Shown piece after piece: positions 31,069-42,008 of a stretch of 64,000 nt of DNA. The stretch comes from Lactarius indigo (Eukaryota; Basidiomycota; Agaricomycetes; Russulales; Russulaceae), in assembly GCA_025766275.1 (NCBI GenBank), contig JAFKAC010000050.1, forward strand, positions 186,001 through 250,000. The letters are read 5' to 3'. How positions within the stretch are numbered: position 1 is the stretch's first letter; each line of letters begins with the position of its first letter. The notes beneath the pieces were generated by a model. That model saw only the letters and a list, made by a program, of their open reading frames with translations. It was not told where the DNA came from and searched no databases. The position numbers and the translations under genes are program-made.

Positions 31069-31187
31069 AGTATCAATTACGGTGGAATCTCTGCCGTCGG
31101 CCGGCGCCGGCTGAGTATGAACTATTAAAGAATCTCACCGTTGGTTGGGGGTATCAATTACATAAGCCACCGCTGATCATTGTGTGC
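31069..31187. repeat. Right terminal inverted repeat, outer part
   Basis: Reverse complement of the first 119 bases of the left repeat; it ends ...ATCATTGTGTGC. It abuts minus-strand Gypsy element 3, whose RNase H frame is cut just after ERNYDIH and runs a few codons into the repeat. Confidence 0.85.
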
Positions 31188-32867
31188 ATGAATGTCATAG
31201 TTGCGCTCCACTTCTGAGAATGATTTGGAGAAGTATCCCACGGCTTGTGGTTTATTTTGGCTGTCTCTTTGTGTTAAGATTGCCCCTGTGGCGAAAGCGG
31301 AGGCATCTACTTCTAGTTTGAAAGGTTTGTCCATATCTGGTTGGCATAAGATGGGGTCTTTGCACACAAGCGTGATGAGGGTTTCCAAGGCTTCTGCTGC
31401 TTCTTTTGTCCACCTGAAGGGTCCTTCTGATGTCTTTATTGTGTCCGTAATGGGTCTTGCTAGGTGAGCGAAGTTGGGGATGAAGGGTCGCTGATAACTT
31501 AGTGTCCCCAGCACGCTTCTTGCTTGTTTGACTGACTTGATATCTCTCAGCCAGTCCTTTAGTCCTTCTACCTTCTTTGGGTCGATTTTGATCTGAGACC
31601 CATCGATGACAATGCCTAAGTAGTGGATCTTTCTTTGTTCGAATATGCATTTCGACACCTTGAGGAAATAAGATTCCTTTTCACAGATTTTCAAGAACTC
31701 GTGTACAATTTGTCTGTGGCGCTCCATGTCTTCTTCTGTGGCTATCAGGACATCGTCCATGTATACAAATAGCTCTCTGGGGTATTTGTCCATGAGTGGT
31801 CGGAGTATTCTGCTCATGGTTCTTGCAAAGGTGGCTGGTGCATTTGTGAGGCCGAAGGTCATGACTCGAGGGATGAACAGTCCCCTTGGTGTCTTGAAGG
31901 CTGCCTTCCACTGGTCTTCCTCTTTTATGCGGATGTTATGGTACCCCCATCTGATATCGAACTTTGAGAACAGTGTTTTCCCATTTAAGTTGGTCAAGAT
32001 GTCGGAGATGAGAGGTAGTGGATAAGTGTCTTTTATTGTCCAAGTATTTAGGGGTCTGTAGTCCAGGATAGGGCGCAACCCTCCGTCTGTTTTCTTTCTG
32101 AAGAAGGAGGAAGCGTAGGGGGAGCTTCCTTCATAGATGTATCCTTTTGCTATATTTTCGTCAAGATATGCCTTTAACTCCTTGTCTTCTTCTGGAGTCA
32201 AGGGGTAGATTTTGCAATTGATCTTGTTGGGTGCATCTGGTCACAGTGTGATGGGATGATCTTCTTCTCTTTCTGGGGGAAAGTGCTGTGCTTCTTCGTC
32301 TGAGAATACTTTGTTGTGGTGCTGATATTCTTCTGGGATTGCGGTTTCTCTTACTGGGTCAAAGGTTGTTTTAGTTGTTGCTGCTTTTGCTTCTTGGTGT
32401 CGCTTTCTTCGGAAGCGGTACCCTCCTGTCAGGATGGTGATTGCTTCTCCTTTCAGCTCTTGTTTCTTCCAGTCTATGTCTGGGTTTTCGTGTTCAAACC
32501 AGGGGTATCCGAAGATCATTCTGTCTTCTCCTAGACTGGTCACGAAGAATTGGAAAGGAGTTTCCTCTTCTCCTCTTTTTATCCATAGCTGGCATGTTTC
32601 CGTCATGGTGCCATCTTTGTTTAGCAATCCATCTACATTTTGGACCAATCTGGGTGGTTTTAAAGGAGTGGTTCCTAGTCCAAGTTTCTGGATCAGATTT
32701 CGGTCGATTAGGTTGTCTGTTGCACCACTGTCTAGCAGCACATTTATGCGAGCTTCTTTGTAGTAAAGGCGAACGAGGACTTTGATTGTCATAGCACTAT
32801 CTCGAACACTATACATTGAATTGGCCTCCCTGTCAGCTCTCACAGGTCGGCATCGCAAAAATCCTGG
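31188..32867 (-). pseudogene. Pol of Gypsy element 3 (protease-RT-partial RNase H), one in-frame stop
   Basis: Enters from gag by a -1 shift near 32858. Protease VLLDSGATDNLID (about 32730). RT from KINCKIYPLTPEEDKEL, then FRKKTDGGLRPILDYRP, FGLTNAPATFARTMS and VYMDDVLIATEE (about 31755). RNase H start LEVDASAFATGAILTQ, ending at ERNYDIH. One in-frame TGA at 32243-32241 (ITL then PDAPNK) interrupts an otherwise open frame; a CGA to TGA change is possible. The frame is truncated at the inverted-repeat block. Confidence 0.88.
32829..32864 (-). promoter_or_regulatory. Candidate -1 ribosomal frameshift signal, element 3
   Basis: On minus, gag codons read CAG GAT TTT TGC, giving G GAT TTT (32864-32858). 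After 6 bases a stem-loop follows: GCC..CCTGT, loop of 8, ACAGG..GGC. Pol is in the -1 frame. This is the same position and design as in element 2 although the sequences differ. Confidence 0.6.
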
Positions 32868-34006
32868 TCTAAGGCATAGTAGCATCTCTTTTCGTCTTCA
32901 GTCATGCCTTGGACAAGTGCATGGGCTTGTCGGACTTTGTCTTCAGTTGTGGTAGCAGCCACTGATGAGGTGCTTGCTTCTGGGGTGTATGGGGGTGCAG
33001 TGTCCGCTTCTTGGGTGTCTGTGACTCTGGCTTTGGTTTGGTTGGTGGTGTTTTGTTGTTGACAGTTCCTAGCCATGTGTCCTTGTTGTCTGCACTTGAA
33101 GCAGCGGCCTTCTTTCATGAGGGCTTTCTTTTCTTCTTCGGTGAGCTTTTTGAAGGGGGTAGATGTGGTGGCATCCACATCCATCGCATTTGGGTCTTGC
33201 TTTGGTCGTCCTTGGTGGACGTTCTGGGTTGGTCCTGGGTTTCTGTTCCCTGGTCTGGCTTTTAACAGCTTCCAGCGTTGATGTTCTGCTCTGGCAGCGG
33301 TTTGCCACTCGTCCATGGTGTTTGGGATAGTGGTTCGCATAAGGCAAGCGCGATACAGTCCTGTGGGTAGTCCTCTTTTGAAGAATTCCACCGTCCCAGG
33401 GGCATCTCTTGCCCATCCTGCTATTCCTGCAAGGTGTTCAAAGTCGAGGATGTAACTGTCCAATGCTCCACCCTGCATCATCAGACTGATGAGCTTCTGA
33501 TAGGCTCTTTCTTTGTTTAGAGTGTCGGTCCAGTCTCTGTTGAAGGTGTTGAGAAAACCATCCCAAAGGTCTTTGCTGTTTTTGGTGAGGGCTTTGGTGG
33601 GGTCTGCTAATGCCACTTCCATGTCATCTTCGGTTTGGTTGACCCACAGTTGTACACCAGGTCCTTTGAACATTGTAAGGGCGAATAGTACTCGTGCATA
33701 AGGTTCTTTGATGAGTTCATTCTCGCTATTTAACTTGATGTATCGTAGTAGTTCTCTTTTGAACTGACCACTCTCTGTTCTATCTCCGGTGAACGGAGTG
33801 GGGGGTGCTCCTTTGAGTCCTCCTGAGCTCGTTGTTGGTGTTCCCCCTGTTCCAGTGCCTGAGCCGGTACCTGTGCCAGTACCTGTGGCGTTTATAGCTG
33901 ACATGATGAGTGTTGGCTGTGGTGTGATGGGGATCTGAGGTGGTTCGACTGGAGAAGGCAATCTGATTGGTGGTAGTGGGGCTGGGAATCCTTCTTCTGC
34001 TGGGGA
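32840..34006 (-). CDS. Gag of Gypsy element 3 (5' truncated)
   Basis: The frame is open from the Copia junction. An ATG at about 33903 (MSAINATGTGTG) may be internal, since the upstream Pro-rich text (LPPIRLPSPVEPPQIP) continues in frame. A Gly/Thr repeat linker is followed by the capsid region (PTPFTGDRTESGQFKREL, FALTMFKGPGVQLWV, GGALDSYILDFEHLAG), a basic segment, DPNAMDVDATT, and the CCHC knuckle CFKCRQQGHMARNC (about 33110-33070). It ends DQDFCDADL at 32840. No stop or shift seen. Confidence 0.85.
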   Translation of the reverse strand, partial: SPAEEGFPAPLPPIRLPSPVEPPQIPITPQPTLIMSAINATGTGTGTGSGTGTGGTPTTSSGGLKGAPPTPFTGDRTESGQFKRELLRYIKLNSENELIKEPYARVLFALTMFKGPGVQLWVNQTEDDMEVALADPTKALTKNSKDLWDGFLNTFNRDWTDTLNKERAYQKLISLMMQGGALDSYILDFEHLAGIAGWARDAPGTVEFFKRGLPTGLYRACLMRTTIPNTMDEWQTAARAEHQRWKLLKARPGNRNPGPTQNVHQGRPKQDPNAMDVDATTSTPFKKLTEEEKKALMKEGRCFKCRQQGHMARNCQQQNTTNQTKARVTDTQEADTAPPYTPEASTSSVAATTTEDKVRQAHALVQGMTEDEKRCYYALDQDFCDADL

Positions 34007-34620
34007 TGTTGATAAGTGACCCTTGCGCACTTAGCGGCTCATACGGACCGGACTCACAGCACGGACTGCTGTAGATTAGATATACAGGACTTGTAGATTA
34101 GATATCTTTTGATCTGTACAATCTATTACTTATCATTGCGTCACCTATGACATCATGTACCATGACATCATGCGGACTCCTCTGGACTTGTCATTGTACT
34201 ACGTCTTTGTTCTTTCTTTAGATATATCTTTATTGTGATGTCATTATGATATCATCTTGGTCTGGACACTTCTTGTTCTATACGCCTTGTTCTCCATATG
34301 CACACTCCTTTGTCCTGTTGTAGAACAATGCGGTCCTTGTATTCTGTGACCTATAGTTACTTTCCTTGTATTAGTGTCACGGCTCTGTACAGTATAAGTA
34401 GACTGCTTGTACGCCCTGGTCCACATCAGTTCTCTCACTGCTGTGTGCCAGGTATGTCTCCTCCTCTGTAATACCATCATCAGTTCTCTCACTGCTGTGT
34501 GCCAGACACTTTGCTTTACCTTGCTTGACCTCCCTGTTGCTGCTTCCAGCCATCCAGCTTATCTCACCACAGAACACTTTGTCCCTCTGTGAGTAAGCTA
34601 TCTATGTGTGCTGTTCATCA
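34007..34620 (+). repeat. 5' LTR of the Copia element
   Basis: It starts TGTTGATAAG and ends GTTCATCA. A CAGTATAAGTAG TATA-like box lies near 34391. A 28-bp word beginning CATCAGTTCTCTCACTG occurs twice (about 34425 and 34481). Confidence 0.93.
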
Positions 34621-34632
34621 GGTTATGGGCCC
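34621..34632 (+). other. Primer-binding site matching the anticodon arm of initiator tRNA-Met
   Basis: GGTTATGGGCCC directly follows the LTR. Its complement GGGCCCATAACC contains the CAU anticodon in the usual initiator tRNA-Met context, so priming would use an internal (half-tRNA) fragment, as known for Drosophila copia. Confidence 0.65.
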
Positions 34633-35403
34633 TGGTGCCCTAGCCACTCCACTTGGCTGGTCACTGTCTTCCTAGGAGGACACACCAGGCTAAGGTCTGT
34701 CTGGGGCCTTACCAGCCTTGCCCAAGGCAGAGGACAGTGGGGCGCCACTTGTCTCTGCTGAGGAACCTCCTGTGTATGTACTGCCCAGTAGTCCTACTTT
34801 CACCCCTACTGTTTTCCTAGCCCCTGCACTATGCGCAAGGAGACTGGGTCTGGTAGCCCCTTAACTTCAAAATATCCAGGCGTGCATGGCCCACTGGGCT
34901 GTGTATTGTGGAGCTTAGCGCCAGCTGTCTCTGGTGCTCCACACTGGGCGCAGGATCTCCTCACCATGGGAGTGTAAAACCTGGTTCAGGCTCTGGGGGG
35001 TGTTCACCATTATGGTGTTCTGCAACCAGATACCTACCTTGTAGCAGCAATGGGAAAGGATTCAGTAAAGCCACTTGTGGCGATGAGGCAACAAACAGGC
35101 CGAGGAGGCTGAGGTAGACAGCCTTGGGCTCTGAAAGCAATCCCTTCACCTTCCCCCTGACGCAAACCATTTGAGCTGTGTCTTAGACACATCCTGGCTG
35201 GCAGCTAGCTCATGGTATGGCAAAGGGACTCTCCCAACCTGGGCCTAGCCCTTGTATCACTGGCATACTATCAGGAGGCAGGACGCGTTAGCGTTCTGGC
35301 CTTACAGAATCACAGACAGGAGTGGTATCCCTCTCTATCTTTATGTCTTGCAACTATGAAGCACTGTCGCTGACTGCTCCTCGGCGACAGATAAATCATC
35401 CCA

Positions 35404-38400
35404 ATGTCTGGTTCATCTTCCACTCCTGCTGCTGGCTGGTGCTGGTGCTCCTCCCAGCCCCACCGGTGGCTCTGCAGGAGGCTCACTCCCTCCTCCTTCT
35501 GGGTCCACACCCTCCACATGTCTCTCTCAGGCCCACAGTGCCAACTTTGGCATGCCATCTGGCATCCACCTCACCCAGTTTGACGGCACTGGCTGGAACG
35601 AATGGTCTGGGACCATTGAGGCTATCCTCACGCTGCATGAGGCTGAAGATGTGTTCACCTTGGACACACCCCCATCTGGTATCACTACCGATGAGTGGGA
35701 CTCAGTCCAGCGTCGTTCCAAGGCATACCTCCGCCTCTACCTCAAGCCAGATGTCTACTCCCTTGTGGCGGACAATATTGTCTATGCCACCTTCAAGGCG
35801 AAGTGGGACAAGTTGAGAGACGTATATGCTGGTGCCTCGGGCAGCACCACCATCTTTAATTTATGGATCCAGTTAACACAAGCCCGCCTCGACGACTCCG
35901 CACCCATGGCCACCCAGCTGGCCAAGCTCAATGAGCTAAGGGTTGCCCTTTCCAACGCGCAGATGGGTGTCTCTGACGTCCAATACTGCCTCATTCTCCT
36001 CCACGCGCTGCCGCCCTCTTATGAGGTGTTGGCCTCAACCATCCTTGCCAGTGGGGCCCCCTCCGCACTCAAGAACGCTGAAATAATTGCGCGCATAGTG
36101 TCGGAAGAAGCTCGCCACGCCAGGCCCTCTGGCTCTTCCCTCAATAAGGTGGCCCCCGTCAAGTCAACGGGCAAAAAGGGCAAGAAGGACCACTCTGGTC
36201 TAACTTGCCACTATTGCAATAAAAAGGGCCACATCAAGCCTGACTGCAGGAAGAAAAAGAAGGATGAGGCTGACGCAAAGGAGAAGGAGAAGGCAGGCAA
36301 CAAGGCCGCAAATAGTCATATTCTTGTACCTACCACCGCCTCCATTAAGGAGGTCGAAGAGCCCGCCATAGACTGGGCTTCTCAATCCATTTCTGTTGCC
36401 TTGTATGCTGCCTCGCGTGTGCGTTGGATGATGGACAGTGGTGCTACACACCACATTACACCACATCGGTCTGACTTCAAAGACTACACCCCAACTAAAG
36501 GCACTGTACGCCTAGGTGATAAGTCTACTATAGACCAAGTGGGTGTCGGGTCTGTTGTCTTTACAACGAGCCAGGGTATCTCTATCACCCTCAGTAATGT
36601 GCTACACCTACCACAGGTGAAGACGCGCTTCTTGTCAACGCGCGCCCTAGCACAAAAAGGTGCTGAGATTGCCTTTGATAGTGGCTCATTTAAAATATCT
36701 ATCAATCAAAAGTGTGTGGCCAAAGGCTACCTTGAGGACAACCTTTACTGGTTGGACGCAGCCAGCGTCGGCCTCAACACCCACACAAAATCAAGTGCTG
36801 CCACACTTGATATCTGGCATCAACGCATGGGACACATCTCCTCTGTGGCGCTGAAGGCGCATGGTCCCTCTGCCACTACTGGCATGGACATAGACAGCTC
36901 TACCACGGCTCACACAGTCTGCCGTGGGTGCGAGATGGGTAAGTCCACTCGCCAACCCTTTTCTGCGTCCTCAAATAAAAGGACAACTCGACAATTTGAG
37001 ATTGTGCACAGTGACCTCGCCGGTCCTATGCAAACTCAGTCCTTGCAAGGCTCGACCTACACGGCCACCTTCATAGACGACCACACTAAGTTCACTGTGG
37101 TCCACTTCCTTAAGTCGAAGGATCAGTTTGCTAAGTCGCTGCAGATGTATTTGGCCTGGGGTGAAACCCAGTCTGGCCATAAACTGCGCGCTCTGCACTC
37201 TGACTGCGGTGGCGAGTACATGTCGAGTGTCACGCAGGACATTCTTAAGCAGAAAGGGATAGAGCATCACCTCACGATGCCAGGTTCACCACAGTCTAAC
37301 GGGAAAGCCGAGCGGTTTAACCGCACCATTATGGATAAGGCAATGTCCATGCTCCACACAGCTGGCATGTCTAAAGGCTTCTGGGAGCATGCGGTGTGCG
37401 CAGCTGTGCACATCTATAATCGCTCTCCAGTCCGTGGGCTTAAGTGGCGCACTCCGTATGAGCTCTGGCACTCTGGCAAAGTGCCCGATGTCTCACATCT
37501 TCGCGTCTTTGGATGCAAGGGGTATATGCATGTACCCGCTGATAAGCGTCGCAAATTAGATGTGAAGGCCATTGAGGTCACGCTTATTGGGTTTGAGCCC
37601 GAATCTAAGGGCTATAAGCTCTGGGACCGCTCAACCCGCTCCGTTCGAGTGTCCAGGGATGTGACATTTGATGAGAGTAGCTTCCCGTCCCTCCAGGGTG
37701 CTGAGACACACCCCACACCTTCACCACCAGTCGTGCCTAGCGCAACAGTGACTGCCGTGCCTCACCCGCCGGCGTTACCACCAATGCGAGCCCCCTCCCC
37801 TGCACACTCCAGTAGTAGTGAGGAGGAGGATGTAGAAAACCTTTTAGACCCCCCACAAGTCCAACCACGCCCTACCACACCACCACCTGCTCTGCCAGCT
37901 CTGCCCACCACACCTAAACGTGAGCAAACCACTCCCACTTCACCCCCGCCGCGTCCTAGTGCAACGCGCATTATGCGCCATGTCCCTCCTCCCTCACCAG
38001 AAATGCCTGGGGGATTTGAGGATCGTGCACAGCGTAGTCAGCTGTTGCGCGAAATGGACAATGCACCAAGGCGCACTGCTCGTGTTCCTGTGCCCAATCC
38101 GTGTTACTTCAATGCAGATAATGCGGCATGGCGTGGCAGGCGTCTGGGGTATGCGGAGTTACTGGCTGCTGCCTTTGTGGGCCGAGACCCTGCAACTTAT
38201 GCAGAGGCCATGCGGTCTGCAGCTGCAGATGAGTGGACTAAGGCGTGTCAATATGAAATGGATGCCCTAGCTAAGAATGGGACTTGGGAGTTAGTGGATC
38301 TCCCGCCTAATCGTAAGGCAGTAAAATCCAAATGGGTCTTTAAGCTCAAAGCGGATGGCCGCTACAGAGCTCGCTTGGTGGCTAAGGGATTCACGCAGAT

Positions 38401-39731
38401 CCCTGGCGTAGATTTTGATGAAACCTTCTCTCCTGTCGCACGATTTGAGTCGCTACGATTACTTCTGGCGTTGGCCGCACTGGAGGACTGGCACATCCAT
38501 CAGATGGATGTTAAGTCTGCTTTTCTCAATGGCGTGCTTGACAAGGAGATATACATGGAGCAGCCACAAGGTTTCACTGTCACTGGTTCTGAAACGAAGG
38601 TGTGTCGCCTAGTTAAGGCGATCTATGGTCTCAAACAGGCCTCCCACGCATGGAACTTGCAATTCCATGGAGTGCTCACTGCACTCGGCTTTAAGCGGAC
38701 GTTTGCTGATGCTGGCATATATGTGATGCCTCAACGGGAGGGGTATGATCCACTCTTCGTTATTGTCTACGTTGACGACATCACTATACTGGGTCCCTCG
38801 CTGAGTGGTATCAAGCGTTTAAAGTCAGATTTGTCTGAACGCTATGAGATGACAGATCTCGGGGAGATAGAGTCTTATCTTGGTATGCGCATTGTGCGCG
38901 ACCGCTCCCTTAGACGCATCGAAATAGATCAGTCTGGCTACATCAAGGATGTCCTTGAACGCTTTGGCATGTCTGATGCCACACCACACAACACACCCTT
39001 GCCCGCTGGTGCTGACGAGCACTTGGTTAAATATACGTCGCAGGCAACTGCCTCAGATATTTCCCACTACCAGTCTCTGATTGGGAGTCTGCTTTATGTG
39101 CAGATTGGCACTAGGCCAGATATCTCCTTCGCTGTGTCACGTTTGGCGCAGTACGCAGCGAATCCCTCACCACAACATCTGCGACTTGCACAGTATGTCC
39201 TGTCCTACTTAGTAGGAACTATGGATATGCGTGTTGTCTATGATGGTGCCAATGGCGATGGCCTTCACGGCTACACTGATTCCAGTCTGGCTGATCAGAC
39301 TGATGACCGCCACTCCACCTCTGGTTATGTGTTCCTACTAGCTAACGGTGCAATAAGCTGGTCTTCGTGCAAGCAAAAGACTGTTGCCCAAAACACAACG
39401 GAAGCGGAATACATGGCCATGACCGACTGCGGCTAACCAGGCTGCGTGGTATCAGAGCTTCCTCACGGAACTCGGGTATGAGGTCGACGACCCCATCCCA
39501 CTGCATGGTGACAATAAGGGTGCCATTGACTTGGCCTTGAACCCTGTCACTGGGAGACGGTCTAAGCACATTGCCATATGGCATCATGTCATTCGGGAGT
39601 ACATCGAAAAGGGGACCATCACCCTCATTAGAACTCCAACTGTGGATATGGTTGCGGACGGCTTTACAAAGTCACTACCGCGTGCCCTGCTACAGAAGCA
39701 CAATGATGACATGGGACTTGTGTGTACTTAG
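35404..39731 (+). pseudogene. Copia gag-pol polyprotein, one clear and one probable frameshift
   Basis: The main frame is 35552-39436. Gag (FDGTGWNEWSGTIEAI) is followed by the zinc knuckle CHYCNKKGHIKPDC (36210), protease WMMDSGATHHITP (36425), pre-integrase HQRMGH and CRGCEMGK, integrase IVHSDLAGPM, HSDCGGEY and GKAERFNRT (37000-37320), RT VAKGFTQIPGVDFDETFSPV and VYVDDITILG (38380-38790), and RNase H YTDSSLADQ and TEAEYMAM. A stop at 39434 comes from one extra base: shifting one base restores NQAAWYQSFL and continues to LVCT at 39731. At the 5' end the natural start is probably ATG 35404 (MSGSSSTPAAG), with an extra base near 35437 before GAGAPPSPTGG. A leader of about 780 bases (34633-35403) has no gene. 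Confidence 0.9.
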
Positions 39732-39750
39732 ATTGTAGATCACGGGGAGA

Positions 39751-40364
39751 TGTTGATAAGTGACCCTTGCGCACTTAGCGGCTCATACGGACCGGACTCA
39801 CAGCACAGACTGCTGTAGATTAGATATACAGGACTTGTAGATTAGATATCTTTTGATCTGTACAATCTATTACTTATCATTGCGTCACCTATGACATCAT
39901 GTACCATGACATCATGCGGACTCCTCTGGACTTGTCATTGTACTACGTCTTTGTTCTTTCTTTAGATATATCTTTATTGTGATGTCATTATGATATCATC
40001 TTGGTCTGGACACTTCTTGTTCTATACGCCTTGTTCTCCATATGCACACTCCTTTGTCCTGTTGTAGAACAATGCGGTCCTTGTATTCTGTGACCTATAG
40101 TTACTTTCCTTGTATTAGTGTCACGGCTCTGTACAGTATAAGTAGACTGCTTGTACGCCCTGGTCCACATCAGTTCTCTCACTGCTGTGTGCCAGGTATG
40201 TCTCCTCCTCTGTAATACCATCATCAGTTCTCTCACTGCTGTGTGCCAGACACTTTGCTTTACCTTGCTTGACCTCCCTGTTGCTGCTTCCAGCCATCCA
40301 GCTTATCTCACCACAGAACACTTTGTCCCTCTGTGAGTAAGCTATCTATGTGTGCTGTTCATCA
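39751..40364 (+). repeat. 3' LTR of the Copia element
   Basis: 614 bp, preceded by the purine-rich CACGGGGAGA. It is almost identical to the 5' LTR. Confidence 0.93.
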
Positions 40365-40694
40365 ATATGGGCACACATTAGCAGCCGGAGGACACACATA
40401 AATCATCATGAACGTGAGGGATACAGTATCTCGGATAATCGATCCAGGTCAAAATAAAATTATGTAAACGAGATTAAACAAAACTAAACGAAATTATATA
40501 CGGACTTCCCACTGGGATTCAACCCCTGGCCAAGTATCGGTTACCGATGTGTGATCCCTCCCAAATCTGGTATCGGATATCGGGTACTGCGTATCTATCG
40601 GTTATCCCTGCAAACCAACCTCGTTTTGACAAAAAGCTATCGGATATGAGGGAGTATCGGTGAATAGGAGTACCGGATAAGAGGGAGTCGACTG
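40365..40694. mobile_element. One end of a pogo-like (Tc1/mariner) nonautonomous element
   Basis: It ends GGATAAGAGGGAGTCGACTG followed by TA. The reverse complement CAGTCGACTCCCTCTTATCC is of pogo/Tigger TIR type. Degenerate repeats of that end occur inward (near 40560-40660). The target TA is the native TACGCAAG present in the homologous phosphatase copies. The other end is lost at the Copia LTR. No gene seen. Confidence 0.5.
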
Positions 40695-40696
40695 TA

Positions 40697-41586
40697 CGCA
40701 AGTACAACCCCACCATTTTCTATAATTTGGTCATCTCTGTCACCTCCCGCTTTGCGCTTCGTCGCAAATTCAACACTCTGTCGCCGACATCACGTCCCTT
40801 AGTGGCTGTTCGTGACACCCAATATGACCAACGATAGCCATGATACCACCATTGACTTTGCTGGCCAATGAGTCGATTACTGGCTCGTCCCATTACGATA
40901 CTCAACAACACCAACTTCAACGGCACCATACTTTGATCTTCCTCACCTTGACGAAACCGAGACATACACCGTCAACAACCGCATCCTCGCCATACCACTT
41001 GGAGGTGCCGTCCCTGAGAGCGCTCGCGGCACCGTCGACTCGACCTACTACACGCACTACTCCTCACTCTTCGCCGTGGAGGCAAACTGGGGCCTCGGCT
41101 CGCTTGGCCGTGGCGACACGAACAAGTACGTCCTATCTTATCTTTTCCCAATTCCCCTCCAGCTAACCTCATACCCCTCAGGACGCTCTCGAACGTCTAC
41201 TCCTTCATCGCCAACGCGACAGGCTACACCAATCTCGGCATCTCCCTTGCCGACATCCCGCTGACGAATATCACTGGCATAATCCCGGGCCTGCTTCACG
41301 CGCAGTACTATATGCCCGTCATAGCGTCGAACACGTCTGCTGTTGGCGCAGGTGACGGACCCGTCTTTGTCGCGTCGGGCGTCAACACCAGCTTCACCGC
41401 CGCCAAAGCTCCCACGCCCGTCAATCTCACCACACAGGGCAAAACCGTGCCGTGACTCGGCCCCCGCATTGCAGCGACGTCGTCCAACACATCGTCCAGT
41501 GGCAGCGGTAATGGCGCAGCTGGCTCTAGGGCGCCACGGTACTCGGCGCGGTCCTTGTGGGTGTTGTGACGCTCCTTCTGGCTTGA
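40697..41586 (+). pseudogene. Acid phosphatase (PF04185-like) pseudogene, copy A
   Basis: Secreted, GPI-anchored phosphomonoesterase remnant. It covers the family text around the DET motif, then YTHYSSL, EANWGLGSLGRGDTNK, a GT-AG intron near 41128-41182, LSNVYSFIANATGYTNLGI, and a C-terminal Ser/Gly linker plus hydrophobic GPI tail. Defects: TGA in place of the Trp of the QWVDYW motif (near 40868), TGA in place of Trp in TVPW (near 41453), several shifts in the first half, and a 13-base deletion before the tail relative to copy D. Upstream exons are cut off by the pogo-like element. Confidence 0.75.
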
Positions 41587-42008
41587 GGAGCAGATTGCGC
41601 GCGACACGCGAATGGTGTTGGTTTTTGCTGGTTGGCCAGGACGTAGTTTAGCTATTATTTGGTTGTCGTGTGTGGGACTTGGATTTCTTACTCTAAAACT
41701 GATGCTGATGAGTACTGTACCCCTGTGCCAACACGAAAATACACGTTCACACCTTCTGATATGAGACCAGCCGGTATCGTTAAGGAACTGCGGTTTCACC
41801 CAATCTGAACATGTTATCCGCGGGTTATCCTGCGTCCCTAGGCTTGAGATAAAGACGCCCCCCTATCTCTATCTGTCCTGTTCGGTACGTACTTAGCTAA
41901 GCACGTACTTCGTGATCGCAAGAAATTGTAGTGGTCATTACATATGTTTCTGGTCGACAGTTCTACAGAAGGAAGCTCGTGCTACTAGCCTATGGAAATC
42001 GTGACTGG
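41587..42008. other. Convergent 3' intergenic spacer, cassette A
   Basis: About 420 bases between convergent genes. It is similar to the spacers at 46300-46676, 50764-51165, 55338-55637 and 62325-62712. No gene seen. Confidence 0.5.

Larger units (their letters stand above)
5374..31187. mobile_element. Composite KDZ-type DNA transposon block with long inverted repeats
   Basis: Bases 5374-6080 reappear as reverse complement in 22638-23226 plus 31069-31187 (the two right pieces are separated only by Gypsy element 2). Left arm 707 bp, right arm 708 bp, so they pair as terminal inverted repeats (TIRs). Between them lie a KDZ transposase gene and four further genes. The block is not one clean element: element 4 starts exactly where left-arm similarity ends, and a third diverged terminal repeat begins near 8796. 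I infer recombination between two related elements. I find no convincing target-site duplication; only ATG is shared outside the arms. Confidence 0.6.
31188..34006 (-). mobile_element. Gypsy element 3, truncated at both ends
   Basis: The minus-strand order is gag, pol protease, RT and the start of RNase H. The 3' part (rest of RNase H, integrase, LTR) is missing at the terminal repeat (31187). The 5' part (gag start, leader, LTR) is missing at the Copia LTR (34007). Neither missing part is seen elsewhere in the window. Confidence 0.85.
34007..40364 (+). mobile_element. Ty1/Copia retrotransposon, young, near intact
   Basis: LTRs 34007-34620 and 39751-40364, each 614 bp; I see one difference (G/A near 34064). 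Gag-pol lies between them. The flanks are GGGGA on the left and ATATG on the right, so there is no 5-bp duplication. The left flank is Gypsy element 3 and the right flank a pogo-like element. This suggests recombination or deletion at one border after insertion. Confidence 0.93.

Noticed and set aside
5374..31187. Target-site duplication ATG for the outer block
   Set aside because: Three bases are expected often by chance, and the two outer flanks come from different sequences.
40505..40530. Possible tRNA-derived SINE (B-box-like GATTCAACC)
   Set aside because: No A box at the right distance and no T-arm pairing; the stretch is better explained as the interior of the pogo-like element.
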